Shown here in pieces: positions 51,801-61,158 of a stretch of 64,000 bases of DNA. Under the pieces are notes generated by a model. That model was not told the origin of the DNA. It was given only the letters and a program-made list of their open reading frames with translations, and did no database searches. Location of the stretch: NCBI RefSeq assembly GCF_002135355.1, contig NZ_NEGE01000014.1, positions 1-64,000 on the forward strand. Reading direction: 5' to 3'. A program made the position numbers and the translations under genes. Numbering within the stretch: the stretch's first letter is position 1; each line of letters begins with the position of its first letter. The stretch is from Acinetobacter sp. ANC 4169 (GTDB taxonomy: Bacteria > Pseudomonadota > Gammaproteobacteria > Pseudomonadales > Moraxellaceae).

Positions 51801-53111
51801 TTAACCTAGAGGATAGGTTTTAACTTCAATCTCTTCACTTGAGAAAAAACTGAAAAGCTGTTTAAACCAGATCGCAATTTTCTGGAAGAAATTGGCTTCT
51901 TCAATTTGCACGTCATCTTCAATGGCAATGGTGCGAATCAGCTGATTATTTTGATAAACATGCACGGTTGCCAGCTGCATAACTTGGGCCACAGGAGCAG
52001 TCAGGAGTTTTTCTTTAATTTCGACATTTAAGTGAGTTTTAGTTTCTTGTAAAGGTTCTATGGTTTGAATTGTTCCATTGCCCGTATTCAACATGATGCG
52101 CTGATTGACCGTGTCATAGGTTTTTAGGTCAATAGCATAAGGCTGATCGTATAAAGACGTGGTCACAATTTGCGGTTTTTGGGTTTCCAGCTTAAACATT
52201 TTTAAAGTAGATTTAATCACCGGCAATTCAGCAATTAACTGTTTATCTTTAATTGCTACTTCATTACGGGTATAGGTATAGGCCATGTCTAGCAGGGTGT
52301 GGGCAACTTCAGCACGTTTTAAAGCATTTTTTGTACCCATGACCACCACAATCAGACGACGTTCTGGCATTGCAGGATTACCGGTAGGGCGGTGTGCAGT
52401 GAGTGCCAGGTTATAACCTGCCGCTTTGGTAAAACCTGTTTTTAAACCATCCACTGTTGGGTCAAATTTCAGCGCCAGGTTGGTTGCACGGTGAAAACGC
52501 TTGTTATAACTGAAACTTGGCATCACTGAATAATGCAAGTATTCAGGAGTCTGAATGGTAAGTGCTTGACCAAGCAGCGCCATGTCGTGTGCAGATGAGT
52601 AATGATCCGGCATGGTCACGCCTGGCGCATTGGCAAAATGCGTATCGTTCATTCCCAAGGCTTTGGCTTCCTTATTCATGCGTTCGATGAAAGCCGGAAC
52701 TGTACCTGAAATACGTTCTGCTAAAGTCACAGCCGCATCATTGGCTGACATCACCACCAGACCTGCCAAAAGCTGATCAACAGAGATCTGTTCACCTTCT
52801 TTAAGATACATTTGTGATTCATCCCACTGCACCATTTTTACCACCGGTGTAGCCGTGATGATTTCATCCTTTTTCAAATGACCTGCTGCAATTTCTTTGA
52901 GTGCGATATAAGCAACCATCATTTTAGTCATGGATGCCGGTGCACGTTGCTCATGGCTATTGTGCTCGGCAATGACTTGTCCAGATTGGGTATCTAGAAT
53001 AGTCCAAGCTGGAGCTTCAACACTTTCAGGAACAAGGTTGAGTAATGCAGCATTGACTATCGTGGAGCACAATAAACTTAAAGATGCGATGAAGTAGATC
53101 AGGTGTTTCAA
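51801..53111 (-). CDS. dacC: D-alanyl-D-alanine carboxypeptidase (PBP5/6 type)
   Basis: 436-aa low-molecular-weight penicillin-binding protein that trims the terminal D-Ala of peptidoglycan stems in the periplasm. Signal peptide KHLIYFIASLSLLCSTIVNA. Active-site motifs: SxxK in RAPASMTKMMVAY, SxN in VMSANDAAVTLAE, KTG in GLKTGFTKAAGYN. The C-terminal beta-domain (residues about 310-400) is followed by IAIWFKQLFSFFSSEEIEV, an amphipathic helix for inner-membrane attachment. Single gene, divergent from the M61 peptidase gene. Confidence 0.95.
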   Translation of the reverse strand: MKHLIYFIASLSLLCSTIVNAALLNLVPESVEAPAWTILDTQSGQVIAEHNSHEQRAPASMTKMMVAYIALKEIAAGHLKKDEIITATPVVKMVQWDESQMYLKEGEQISVDQLLAGLVVMSANDAAVTLAERISGTVPAFIERMNKEAKALGMNDTHFANAPGVTMPDHYSSAHDMALLGQALTIQTPEYLHYSVMPSFSYNKRFHRATNLALKFDPTVDGLKTGFTKAAGYNLALTAHRPTGNPAMPERRLIVVVMGTKNALKRAEVAHTLLDMAYTYTRNEVAIKDKQLIAELPVIKSTLKMFKLETQKPQIVTTSLYDQPYAIDLKTYDTVNQRIMLNTGNGTIQTIEPLQETKTHLNVEIKEKLLTAPVAQVMQLATVHVYQNNQLIRTIAIEDDVQIEEANFFQKIAIWFKQLFSFFSSEEIEVKTYPLG

Positions 53112-53291
53112 TGAAGTTCCTTATTGACTAATCCCTTAGCCATAAATACAAAAAAAATCTTAGGCATGCTATGCCTTTTTGGGGGTGCTGACTAGTCCAA
53201 ACTGTAGACAATTGCGACAGTTCAGCATTGTAATGTAAAAAAATGCTAAGCTAACCTTAAGTTAGGTTTTTAAAATTTTATATTGCCCATT

Positions 53292-54998
53292 ATGTTGCAT
53301 TATCAAATCGAATTTGACGATTATCGTCAACATCTGCTCCATGTCACTTTACGTTTTGTCGCTGATCCAACCCAAGTATTGTCATTGCCGACCTGGATTC
53401 CGGGAAGCTATCTGATTCGTGAATTTTCCAAGCATATTGAATCCGTCCGTGCTTATGATGAAGATGGCCGCATTTTACAAATCCAGAAATTTGAAAAGAA
53501 TAAATGGCGCTTGTTTAACACCGATCATGAACTGATTACGGTGGAATACGATGTCTATGCCTATGATTTATCGGTACGTGGCGCCTATGTCGACCAAACC
53601 CGACTGTATGTGAATCCGGCCTGTGCCTGCCTGGGACTAGAAGGGCAGGAAGATAAAGCAGTTGAAGTGGAAGTATTCTTGCCAGATGAGCTGAAACATT
53701 TCCAGTTGGCCACAGGCTTAGCTTCTAAAAGTTTAGTGAAAGGTCGGTTTACGCTTAAAGCAGAAAACTATGCCCAGCTGATTGATTCACCATTCGAGCT
53801 GGCAGAACAAACGCGCTTTAGCTTTGAAGCCAAGGGTATTCCACATGAATTTGTGCTGTCTGGTAAACATGCCATGAATACCGCGCGCATGCAGCAAGAT
53901 ATTGAAAAAATCTGTAGCACTGAAATTTCAATGTTTGGTTCTGCGCCATTTAGCGACTATACCTTTATGACCATGGCGACAGGCAACAGTTATGGAGGCT
54001 TAGAGCATCCGAACAGTACCAGTTTAATCACCCCGCGTGATGACTTGCCAAAGGCCGATGAACCTGATGAACCGTCTGCAGATTATCAGCGTTTCTTGGG
54101 CTTATGCAGTCATGAATATTTCCATTCATGGTTGGTAAAATTTATTCGTCCTGAAAATTTCGTCAATTATAATTTAAACAAAGAAGGCTACACTTCGCTG
54201 CTTTGGATTTTTGAAGGTTTCACTTCGTATTATGACGATTTGATACTGCTACGTAGTGGTGTGATTTCTCAAGAATCTTATCTGAAATTATTAAAAGCAC
54301 AGATAGACCGCTACTTACAAAATCCGGGGCGTGCAATTCAAAGCGTGGCAGATTCAAGTTTTGATGCCTGGGTGAAATTCTACCGCCAGGATGAAAACTC
54401 GAATAATGCTGGTACCAGCTACTATAACAAAGGTTGTTTAGTGGCGCTTTGCTTAGATTTAGGCTTGCGTTTACGCGGTTCAAGCCTGGATGCCTTAATG
54501 CGTAAATTGTATAAAAATGCGCAAAATGGTGTTCAAGTTAATGAGCGCACCATCTTTGAATTGTGTAATGAATTGACTGGCGATAACTGGCTTGAACAGA
54601 TCAATCATTTGATCAATACCACAGATGAATTGCCGCTAGATCAGTTACTGCCTGAGTTTGGTCTAAGTTTTGGCATTAAAAATGACAAGTCATTGCCATT
54701 TGGTTTAAAGCTTGCCGATAAACCTGAAGGCGTTGTTATTCAATCCGCACGTCGTGATGGTGCAGCTGCTCAAGCTGGATTGTCTGCCAATGATGTCATT
54801 ATTGCGATTGACGGCTTGAAAGCGACTAGCAAACTGGTAGAAAAGTATGCGAAGCAGGAAGGTACTTACACCGTTCATGCTTTCCGTCGTGATGAATTGA
54901 TGTCTTTTGAAGTTCAGGCCGGTGGTTCTGAATTGACTGAAGTGGAACTCAAAGTTGAAGATCAAGCTAAGGCTGATAAGTGGTTAATAGCAATTTAA
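53292..54998 (+). CDS. M61 glycyl aminopeptidase-like metallopeptidase with PDZ domain
   Basis: 568-aa zinc peptidase of family M61. Zinc site HEYFH in LCSHEYFHSWLVKFIRP with the third-ligand Glu in LWIFEGFTSYYDDL. Opening LPTWIPGSYLIREFSKHIE is typical of the family, and a PDZ domain occupies about residues 470-550 (PEGVVIQSARRDGAAAQAGL). No signal peptide is seen, so it is cytoplasmic or exported another way. The ATG at 53292 is used; a TTG three codons earlier has no better ribosome site. Substrate specificity is unknown. Confidence 0.9.
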   Translation: MLHYQIEFDDYRQHLLHVTLRFVADPTQVLSLPTWIPGSYLIREFSKHIESVRAYDEDGRILQIQKFEKNKWRLFNTDHELITVEYDVYAYDLSVRGAYVDQTRLYVNPACACLGLEGQEDKAVEVEVFLPDELKHFQLATGLASKSLVKGRFTLKAENYAQLIDSPFELAEQTRFSFEAKGIPHEFVLSGKHAMNTARMQQDIEKICSTEISMFGSAPFSDYTFMTMATGNSYGGLEHPNSTSLITPRDDLPKADEPDEPSADYQRFLGLCSHEYFHSWLVKFIRPENFVNYNLNKEGYTSLLWIFEGFTSYYDDLILLRSGVISQESYLKLLKAQIDRYLQNPGRAIQSVADSSFDAWVKFYRQDENSNNAGTSYYNKGCLVALCLDLGLRLRGSSLDALMRKLYKNAQNGVQVNERTIFELCNELTGDNWLEQINHLINTTDELPLDQLLPEFGLSFGIKNDKSLPFGLKLADKPEGVVIQSARRDGAAAQAGLSANDVIIAIDGLKATSKLVEKYAKQEGTYTVHAFRRDELMSFEVQAGGSELTEVELKVEDQAKADKWLIAI

Positions 54999-55020
54999 TC
55001 CACCTTTAAATACTTTGTAT

Positions 55021-55049
55021 AAAAGAGGATGTTTACATCCTCTTTTTTT
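55021..55049 (+). terminator. Terminator of the M61 peptidase gene
   Basis: AAAAGAGGATG and its complement CATCCTCTTTT lie 22 bp after the stop, ending in T's. Confidence 0.88.
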
Positions 55050-55090
55050 GTTCTATGCTTTATTTAAGCCTTATTTTAAAAAGTATAAAA

Positions 55091-55291
55091 ATGAAAAAGA
55101 GCAATAATTTCGATATTCCAATCTGGATATTAATATTGCCTATGGTGTTGGCTCACCCGATCAATATCTACTTTCTGGATGGGAAGTATTCATTTGATGC
55201 AGCGCTTTTATTTGCTTGTATTTTTACCATCGTTGCTGTGGTCATCGTTAAATTTATATACGATTTTAAAAATAAATCTAATTCAAAATAG
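55091..55291 (+). CDS. Small membrane protein, 66 aa
   Basis: Two hydrophobic helices, IPIWILILPMVLAHPINIYF and AALLFACIFTIVAVVIVKFIY, separated by LDGKYSF and ended by a Lys/Asn tail. No family is recognised. ATG 55091 (MKKSNNFD) is chosen over ATG 55055; neither has a strong ribosome site. Possibly grouped with the next hypothetical gene, 74 bp on. Confidence 0.5.
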   Translation: MKKSNNFDIPIWILILPMVLAHPINIYFLDGKYSFDAALLFACIFTIVAVVIVKFIYDFKNKSNSK

Positions 55292-55365
55292 CCTAAGTAT
55301 TATTTGATGATTTCATAAAAACTATGTTAAACAATTGCTTAAATATTTGTTTTTATGATTAGAAA

Positions 55366-56097
55366 ATGAATCAAAAAAGTTTGAAATGGGGAATTGGGAT
55401 TACAGTTATTTGGCTATCTGTAATTATTGCATTTTGGATTTTTGGAGGATTAACATCACCCAAATCATTAAATGAACTCGGAGATTTTCTTGCAGGTATT
55501 TTTGCACCCGTAGCTTTTCTATGGCTGATTTTGGGATATGTTCAACAGGGTAAGCAGTTAGATCAAAATACCAAAGCATTAGAACAACAAGAAAGAGCTC
55601 TTCAACTGCAAATTGATGAGATGAGGGAGAGTGTTAAACAGCAGGCGGAATTAGCAAAAATTCAAAGAGAACAATTAGAATCTTTACATCAGAGCGTACA
55701 ACCAGAATTAAGAGCAATAAAAGGTTATTGGAGAGTTGAACAAGAAGAGGATCAATTACTATATATAATGACATTATCTGTTCAAAATATTGGGAAGGGC
55801 ATGGCATGTAATTTACATGTAATAAATAAAGCTAATGGTAGTGTTATTTATTCAAGGATTAATGATATACCTACGCCTTTATCTGGTGCTTCAATAAAGG
55901 TTGAGGAGAATGTGGAAATATCCTTTCCAACGAAACGACGTGAAGGACTAAATACATTAAATGATAAATTTTTAGTAATTACTTTAAAATATAAAGACTT
56001 ATATGAAAATTTATATGAAAAAAACTTTCAATTAAAATTTGATGACGGTGCAAAGGGAGGGAAACTTTCTATTTGGGAGTCTTATAAAAATAATTGA
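55366..56097 (+). CDS. Hypothetical membrane protein with coiled coil, 243 aa
   Basis: Two N-terminal helices (WGIGITVIWLSVIIAFWIF and FLAGIFAPVAFLWLILGYV) are followed by a coiled coil of about 60 residues (residues about 60-120, QLDQNTKALEQQERALQLQ, MRESVKQQAELAKIQREQL). The C-terminal globular domain of about 120 residues has strands such as IMTLSVQNIGKGMACNLHV. Similar layouts occur in membrane proteins of unknown function encoded near accessory genes. It has no clear ribosome site and a terminator follows. Confidence 0.7.
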   Translation: MNQKSLKWGIGITVIWLSVIIAFWIFGGLTSPKSLNELGDFLAGIFAPVAFLWLILGYVQQGKQLDQNTKALEQQERALQLQIDEMRESVKQQAELAKIQREQLESLHQSVQPELRAIKGYWRVEQEEDQLLYIMTLSVQNIGKGMACNLHVINKANGSVIYSRINDIPTPLSGASIKVEENVEISFPTKRREGLNTLNDKFLVITLKYKDLYENLYEKNFQLKFDDGAKGGKLSIWESYKNN

Positions 56098-56118
56098 AAT
56101 ATAAATATGTATGAAGAT

Positions 56119-56145
56119 AAAAAAGGTGCTTAAAGCACCTTTTTT
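56119..56145. terminator. Terminator hairpin, degenerate copy of the rluE terminator
   Basis: AAAAAAGGTGCT (56119-56130) pairs with AGCACCTTTTTT (56134-56145). It resembles the hairpin at 56756-56783 and is part of the duplicated segment flanking hiuH. Confidence 0.8.
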
Positions 56146-56216
56146 AATATATAGCTGTATTAATGCCCATTACGGCACGTGACCACGTGCGGCTTTGGTA
56201 TTTGGACGTATTGTAC
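56119..56216 (-). repeat. Duplicated 3' end of rluE plus its terminator
   Basis: On the minus strand 56167-56216 still reads NGTIRPNTKAARGHVP and a stop, against NGTTRPNTKAPRGRG in the real rluE C-terminus (56798-56855). The terminator hairpin follows in both. Aligned positions near 56180-56216 match about 80 percent of bases. hiuH lies between the two copies, so the segment is a relic of a duplication or recombination event. Confidence 0.72.
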
Positions 56217-56285
56217 CATTTGCTCATGATTGAGTTGGTTAATTTTGCAGAATAAATATTTTTTAGCATTAATCAGTTTAAGTCC

Positions 56286-56687
56286 TTAGTTCCCCCGATA
56301 AGTTGAATACCCATAAGGACTGAGCAAAAGCGGAATATGGTAATGCTCTAAACTGCCATCAATCACAAATACCACCGGTACTTCCGGAAAAAACGAACGC
56401 TGATTTTTTGCCTTAAACCAGTCACCGGTTTTAAAGGTGACTTTATAAATGCCTTTCTGAAGAGTGGTATCTTTAGGATATAGCTCTTTGATTCGACCAT
56501 CCTTATCTGTTTTATCTTCATTGAGTTTGGTCCATTTATCACCTTGCTGTGCTTCCAGTACTACGGATACATTGGAAGCAGGCAAGCCTGTATCTAGATT
56601 CAGTACATGAACACTTAAAGGATTTTGAGCAAAACTCAAAGTCGAAAAACTGGCGATTAAAATAGAAAGAATAGTTATTTTCATCAT
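56286..56687 (-). CDS. hiuH: 5-hydroxyisourate hydrolase, exported
   Basis: 133-aa transthyretin-like enzyme of the urate degradation pathway, hydrolysing 5-hydroxyisourate. A signal peptide (KITILSILIASFSTLSFA) places it in the periplasm. The conserved strands are LSVHVLNLDTGLPASNVSV with the active-site His, and EHYHIPLLLSPYGYSTYRGN at the C-terminus. The canonical ending is YRGS, here YRGN. The first of a double ATG, at 56687, is used because GAAG precedes it; the frame is open to 56777 with no support. No urate oxidase or decarboxylase gene is nearby. It sits between duplicated rluE ends. Confidence 0.9.
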   Translation of the reverse strand: MMKITILSILIASFSTLSFAQNPLSVHVLNLDTGLPASNVSVVLEAQQGDKWTKLNEDKTDKDGRIKELYPKDTTLQKGIYKVTFKTGDWFKAKNQRSFFPEVPVVFVIDGSLEHYHIPLLLSPYGYSTYRGN

Positions 56688-56755
56688 GCTGACTTCAATT
56701 CCAATTTTAAATCGGTCTACATCATATAAAACACTTCTATTGTTGGATTGGCTAT

Positions 56756-56783
56756 AAAAAAAGGGTGCATGGAGCACCCTTTT
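56756..56783 (-). terminator. Terminator of rluE
   Basis: GGGTGC (56763-56768) pairs with GCACCC (56774-56779) around ATGGA, with an A-run on the left, 15 bp beyond the rluE stop. Confidence 0.82.
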
Positions 56784-56797
56784 GTAAAAGAATATAA

Positions 56798-57586
56798 TTA
56801 ACCGCGACCACGCCCACGCCCACGTGGCGCTTTCGTATTTGGGCGTGTCGTACCGTTGGTGCGGCGTTTCGGCTTCTCGCTATCATCCATTTGCCAGATA
56901 CGTTTAGTCCCTGATTTTTTCACTGAACCGTCTTTATTCTTGCGAACCATTGGCTTGCCACCTGTACCACCCGGTTTTTTCACATAAGAGCGTGAACGGT
57001 ATGGCTCTTCGGCAGGTACATTCTGAAAATCAGGGTAGAGAAGTGGTTCAATTTCTTTGGTTTCACCAGGCTGAAGACCAAGCTGAACTAAATCAATAGC
57101 GCCAATCTTGGTACGGATTAAACGTAAAGTTGGAAAGCCTACAGCCGCAGTCATACGACGAACCTGGCGGTTACGACCCTCACAGATTGAAATTTCAACC
57201 CAAGAAGTAGGCACAGATGCACGGAAACGAACTGGTGGATCACGATCCCATAACCATTCTGGCTGTTCAACCTTAATGGCTTTGGCTGGAAGCGTCATAC
57301 CATCTTTCAGTTCAACACCTTTACGAAGTTGTTCTAATGCTTCTTCAGTGACATCACCTTCGACTTGAACAAGATAAGTTTTAAACTTCTTGTTGGCCGG
57401 ATTGGTGATGTATTGGTTTAAACCGCCGTGGTCGGTTAAAAATACTAAACCTTCTGAGTCCATATCAAGACGACCTGCCAAACGCAAAGTCGAATCGTCT
57501 ACGAAGTCCGCCATGGTCATGTGCGCTTCGTCTTTACGGAATTGGGAGAGGACGTCATAAGGTTTATTTAGAATGACGATTTTCAT
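56798..57586 (-). CDS. rluE: 23S rRNA pseudouridine synthase (RsuA family, RluE-like)
   Basis: 262-aa pseudouridine synthase. Catalytic Asp is in AGRLDMDSEGLVFLT, with the upstream LNKPYDVLSQFR and CEGRNRQVRRMTAAVGFPTLRLIR. There is no S4 domain at the N-terminus, the RluE form, which modifies 23S rRNA at U2457 in E. coli. The C-terminal 75 residues are a basic, low-complexity tail (YVKKPGGTGGKPMVRKNKDG, ending in repeated RG), probably RNA-binding. Most of its 3' end is duplicated at 56167-56216. Confidence 0.88.
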   Translation of the reverse strand: MKIVILNKPYDVLSQFRKDEAHMTMADFVDDSTLRLAGRLDMDSEGLVFLTDHGGLNQYITNPANKKFKTYLVQVEGDVTEEALEQLRKGVELKDGMTLPAKAIKVEQPEWLWDRDPPVRFRASVPTSWVEISICEGRNRQVRRMTAAVGFPTLRLIRTKIGAIDLVQLGLQPGETKEIEPLLYPDFQNVPAEEPYRSRSYVKKPGGTGGKPMVRKNKDGSVKKSGTKRIWQMDDSEKPKRRTNGTTRPNTKAPRGRGRGRG

Positions 57587-57781
57587 AGGAAATGACTTCT
57601 ATAACTACATAAAATTAGGAAAGGTTAAGTTTTATTCAATGGGGAAATGTTGTTATTTCCCGTATAAATCTTAAACACAGTGGAATTCAATTAAACTATT
57701 ATGCGTTAAGAAAGGATGAAAGTATTGCCTAATCGGCAAATATTTTTTATATGCGCGAGCTACAAAGGGAGAACCTATACA

Positions 57782-59035
57782 ATGGGTTATAAGAAGATCG
57801 TTGTTCCTGTAGATGGTAGTAAAATTACCGTAAATGCAGATTTGTCACTCAATGTTCCAAACAATCCTATTATTCCTTTTATTGAAGGCGATGGTATTGG
57901 GGTGGATATTACCCCAGCAATGAAAGCAGTTGTTGATGCTGCGGTTCAAAAAGCTTACGGTGGCAAACGTTCGATCGAGTGGATGGAAGTATATTGCGGC
58001 GAAAAAGCAGATAAAATCTACGGCACTTATATGCCGGAAGAAACTTTTGAAGCACTTCGTGAGTTCGTTGTCTCTATTAAAGGTCCATTAACTACTCCCG
58101 TTGGCGGTGGTATCCGTTCTCTCAATGTAGCATTGCGTCAAGAATTGGATCTTTACGTATGTGTACGTCCAGTGCGCTGGTTTGAAGGTGTGCCTTCTCC
58201 AGTTCAACACCCAGAATTGACTGACATGACAATCTTCCGTGAAAACTCTGAAGATATCTATGCGGGTATTGAATGGAAAGCAGATTCACCCGAAGCTAAA
58301 AAAATTATCAAATTCCTGAAAGAAGAAATGGGTGTAACCAAAATCCGTTTTGAAGATAACTGTGGGATCGGTATTAAACCGGTGTCTAAAGAAGGTACGC
58401 AACGTCTGGTTCGTAAAGCGATTCAATTCGCGATCGACAATGACAAGCCAAGTGTGACTTTGGTTCACAAAGGCAACATCATGAAATATACCGAAGGTGC
58501 CTTCAAAGAATGGGGTTATGAAATCGCGCTTGAGCGTTTTGGTGGTGAACTTCTGGACGGTGGTCCATGGGTTAAAATCAAAAATCCTAAAAATGGTAAA
58601 GACATCATTATTAAAGATGTGATTGCTGATGCGTTCTTGCAACAAATCCTGATGCGTCCTGCTGATTATTCAGTTATCGCGACGCTGAACTTGAATGGCG
58701 ACTATATTTCTGACGCGCTTGCAGCCGAAGTGGGTGGTATTGGTATTGCACCGGGTGCCAACATTGGCGGTGCAATCCAGATGTATGAAGCGACTCATGG
58801 GACTGCGCCTAAATATGCGGGTCAAGACAAAGTAAACCCGGGATCAATCATCCTGTCTGCGGAAATGATGCTTCGTGACATGGGCTGGGCTGAAGCTGCT
58901 GACTTGATCATTAAAGGTATTTCTGGTGCAATTTCTGCCAAAACAGTGACTTATGATTTTGAGCGCTTAATGCCTGACGCGACTTTGTTACGTTGTTCGG
59001 AATTTGGTCAAGCGGTCATTAACAACATGGAATAA
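57782..59035 (+). CDS. icd: NADP-dependent isocitrate dehydrogenase
   Basis: 417-aa dimeric TCA-cycle enzyme that converts isocitrate to 2-oxoglutarate with NADPH. The phosphorylatable Ser is in [19 protein letters not shown], the substrate loop [13 protein letters not shown] follows, and the NADP-selecting Lys-Tyr pair is in [17 protein letters not shown]. The length matches the E. coli enzyme. ATG 57782 (MGYKKIVVP) has GGGAG upstream; the frame runs back to 57716 without support. Terminator at 59062-59090. Confidence 0.97.
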   Translation: MGYKKIVVPVDGSKITVNADLSLNVPNNPIIPFIEGDGIGVDITPAMKAVVDAAVQKAYGGKRSIEWMEVYCGEKADKIYGTYMPEETFEALREFVVSIKGPLTTPVGGGIRSLNVALRQELDLYVCVRPVRWFEGVPSPVQHPELTDMTIFRENSEDIYAGIEWKADSPEAKKIIKFLKEEMGVTKIRFEDNCGIGIKPVSKEGTQRLVRKAIQFAIDNDKPSVTLVHKGNIMKYTEGAFKEWGYEIALERFGGELLDGGPWVKIKNPKNGKDIIIKDVIADAFLQQILMRPADYSVIATLNLNGDYISDALAAEVGGIGIAPGANIGGAIQMYEATHGTAPKYAGQDKVNPGSIILSAEMMLRDMGWAEAADLIIKGISGAISAKTVTYDFERLMPDATLLRCSEFGQAVINNME

Positions 59036-59061
59036 GTCATATGACTTAAGAATGTGTTAGA

Positions 59062-59090
59062 AAAAAACCTGCGTATGTCGCGGGTTTTTT
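59062..59090 (+). terminator. Terminator of icd
   Basis: ACCTGCG (59067-59073) pairs with CGCGGGT (59079-59085) with one G-U pair, then T's. Confidence 0.85.
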
Positions 59091-59173
59091 TATGCTTACA
59101 GAAAACTTATTTCATTAACCAAGAGTGAAACCCTATGATGAAATCTGAAAAATAGGATGAATATTTAAACTTT

Positions 59174-59737
59174 ATGCTCCCGCATCGAAACATGGTTGGC
59201 AAGATAGTCTGCATAAGCCTGATCGCAACCTTTGTGCTGCTTTCCGGCTGTCAGCCGCCAGCATCCGGTGATGCAGCGGGCATGCGTTATCCCATTTTAT
59301 ATATGCAATTACAAAAAACGGACTTGCCTACACAGCTGCCAATTCCAGTGGAAAATATTAAACCCCGACAAATACAAGACACCTGGGGAGCCGCGCGTAG
59401 CGAAGGACGTAAGCATGAAGGTCTTGATATTTTTGCCAAACGGGGAACAGCGGTACAAAGCACCACTCAAGGCATTGTTTTGCAGGTAGGTACGAATCAT
59501 TTGGGCGGAAAAGTGGTCTGGATTATGGGACCGGACTTAAGCCGGCATTATTATGCTCATTTAGAGGATTATGCAGGCCAGATCCAGGCAGGCGATTGGG
59601 TGGAAGCTGGCGAAGTCATCGGTTATGTAGGCAATAGCGGCAATGCCAAAAACACCCTGCCACATTTGCATTATGGAATCTATATGCAGGGACAAGGTGC
59701 TATCAATCCTTATCCGTATTTAGTGCCATCTTCCTGA
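59174..59737 (+). CDS. M23-family peptidase lipoprotein
   Basis: 187-aa lipoprotein with lipobox LLSGC at residues 22-26 after a hydrophobic stretch, so it is anchored by Cys26. The M23 (LytM) domain has its first zinc ligands His and Asp in RKHEGLDIFAKRG and the HxH motif in LPHLHYGIYMQG. These suggest active peptidoglycan endopeptidase activity. The short N-terminal region lacks LysM domains. The start is ATG 59174; an ATG at 59192 is possible. It lies between icd and the YbfB transporter in a convergent arrangement. Confidence 0.87.
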   Translation: MLPHRNMVGKIVCISLIATFVLLSGCQPPASGDAAGMRYPILYMQLQKTDLPTQLPIPVENIKPRQIQDTWGAARSEGRKHEGLDIFAKRGTAVQSTTQGIVLQVGTNHLGGKVVWIMGPDLSRHYYAHLEDYAGQIQAGDWVEAGEVIGYVGNSGNAKNTLPHLHYGIYMQGQGAINPYPYLVPSS

Positions 59738-59748
59738 ATAAAAAATGG

Positions 59749-60927
59749 TTATGTTTGCTTACTGATCTTGAATTTAGCAGAACGTGTGTGCCAGGCCAGT
59801 TGCAAGGTTCCCAAAAATAGAACTACTGCAGCCAAGACAAACTGTTGATGATAAGTCACACCGAAATGTTGCAAGGTACTAAAACTTAATCCACCGATCA
59901 GCTGCACAGAGGCAAAACTGAGTGTAGCAATGCTCCAGAGCTTTTTATACGCTAGCCCATACAGTTGCAGGATGGTATAAGAAGTTAGAAAGACCACAGC
60001 CGGATTCAGCATTCCGGTAAAAAAGGAAGAGGCAAATGTCAGGACTGGGCTGGCATTTAAAGTCGCGATGAAAATGGCCAGGATATAGAGACTATAAAGA
60101 ATTTTCAGGGCGGTAAAATTGCCAAATTTTCTTGCCAGCGAGTAAGCTGCAAAAGCGCCTAAAGCACTGCCTAAGCCATAAAGAATCCAGTTAAAGTTAA
60201 TCCAGAATAGATTCAGCTCCATTTCATGACTGAGATAATCAATCCAGAACAATGAATGGGGAATATAGGCAAATGCACTGCAAGCATACACAATCAGCAA
60301 GCTATAAAAGAGCGTATTCAGTGGGGTCTTAGATTGAGTCTGAACTGTTTGTACAGACAGATGATACTTAAATTGTTGCAGTAAAAGACTTAAGCCAACA
60401 CAGATCATCAGCGCGAAGCCACATAAAATAAGCCAGGCTGTTTGTATCGAAATCTGATCCAGATAAGGCAAGAAAAGTGTTGCCAATAAAACCCCAAGAC
60501 CAATCCCGCTAAAGCCAATAAAATTGATTTTAAAACGGTCCTGAATCTCACAGCACTGTGCCACTACACTCGGGGATAGAATCATCAACAAGCCGCCGCT
60601 GATTCCTGAAATCACACGCCACACGATATACCAGGCCTGCGGAAAATCTGCGAAAGCACAGCACATTAAACTGAACATTCCTGCAATTGCGGCAATCTGA
60701 ATGTATAGGGTCATGCTTTTGTTTTGAGGCAATCGCATGGCTGCGAAAGCACCCATTAAATAGCCCAATAAATTGGCACTGCCTAAAAGACTGGCAAAAC
60801 CCACTGACCAGCCGAAAGCTTCACGTGTGCCGGGTAACAGCGCGGTATAAGAGAAGCGCAAAATACCAATCCCTAAGCACATGCTTAAACATAGAAAAAT
60901 ACTGAGCTTGATATTGTTTGAGGACAT
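59749..60927 (-). CDS. YbfB/YjiJ-family MFS transporter
   Basis: 392-aa inner-membrane protein with about twelve helices in the major-facilitator pattern. The N-terminus SIFLCLSMCLGIGILRFSYTALLPGTRE is typical of YbfB/YjiJ, and GSANLLGYLMGAFAAMRL follows. The substrate is not predictable. It converges with the M23 lipoprotein gene over 11 bp. Confidence 0.88.
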   Translation of the reverse strand: MSSNNIKLSIFLCLSMCLGIGILRFSYTALLPGTREAFGWSVGFASLLGSANLLGYLMGAFAAMRLPQNKSMTLYIQIAAIAGMFSLMCCAFADFPQAWYIVWRVISGISGGLLMILSPSVVAQCCEIQDRFKINFIGFSGIGLGVLLATLFLPYLDQISIQTAWLILCGFALMICVGLSLLLQQFKYHLSVQTVQTQSKTPLNTLFYSLLIVYACSAFAYIPHSLFWIDYLSHEMELNLFWINFNWILYGLGSALGAFAAYSLARKFGNFTALKILYSLYILAIFIATLNASPVLTFASSFFTGMLNPAVVFLTSYTILQLYGLAYKKLWSIATLSFASVQLIGGLSFSTLQHFGVTYHQQFVLAAVVLFLGTLQLAWHTRSAKFKISKQT

Positions 60928-61158
60928 CCATGTACTCGCAGCTATTTCGTGTTAATTCATCACAATAAATAACATGAGTATCGAACTATGAATAGGATCA
61001 AAACGAATCAACACTATAAAAACATGGTTACACGCGTTATTAAGTAATATTTAAGACTACTTTTATAGCATTGTGTGACATATAACCCTTTATTTTGAAA
61101 ATTGAATTTTTTCAATAAAGGCATACAATGCCGCTACTTTATTGTACTTGTTGGAATT

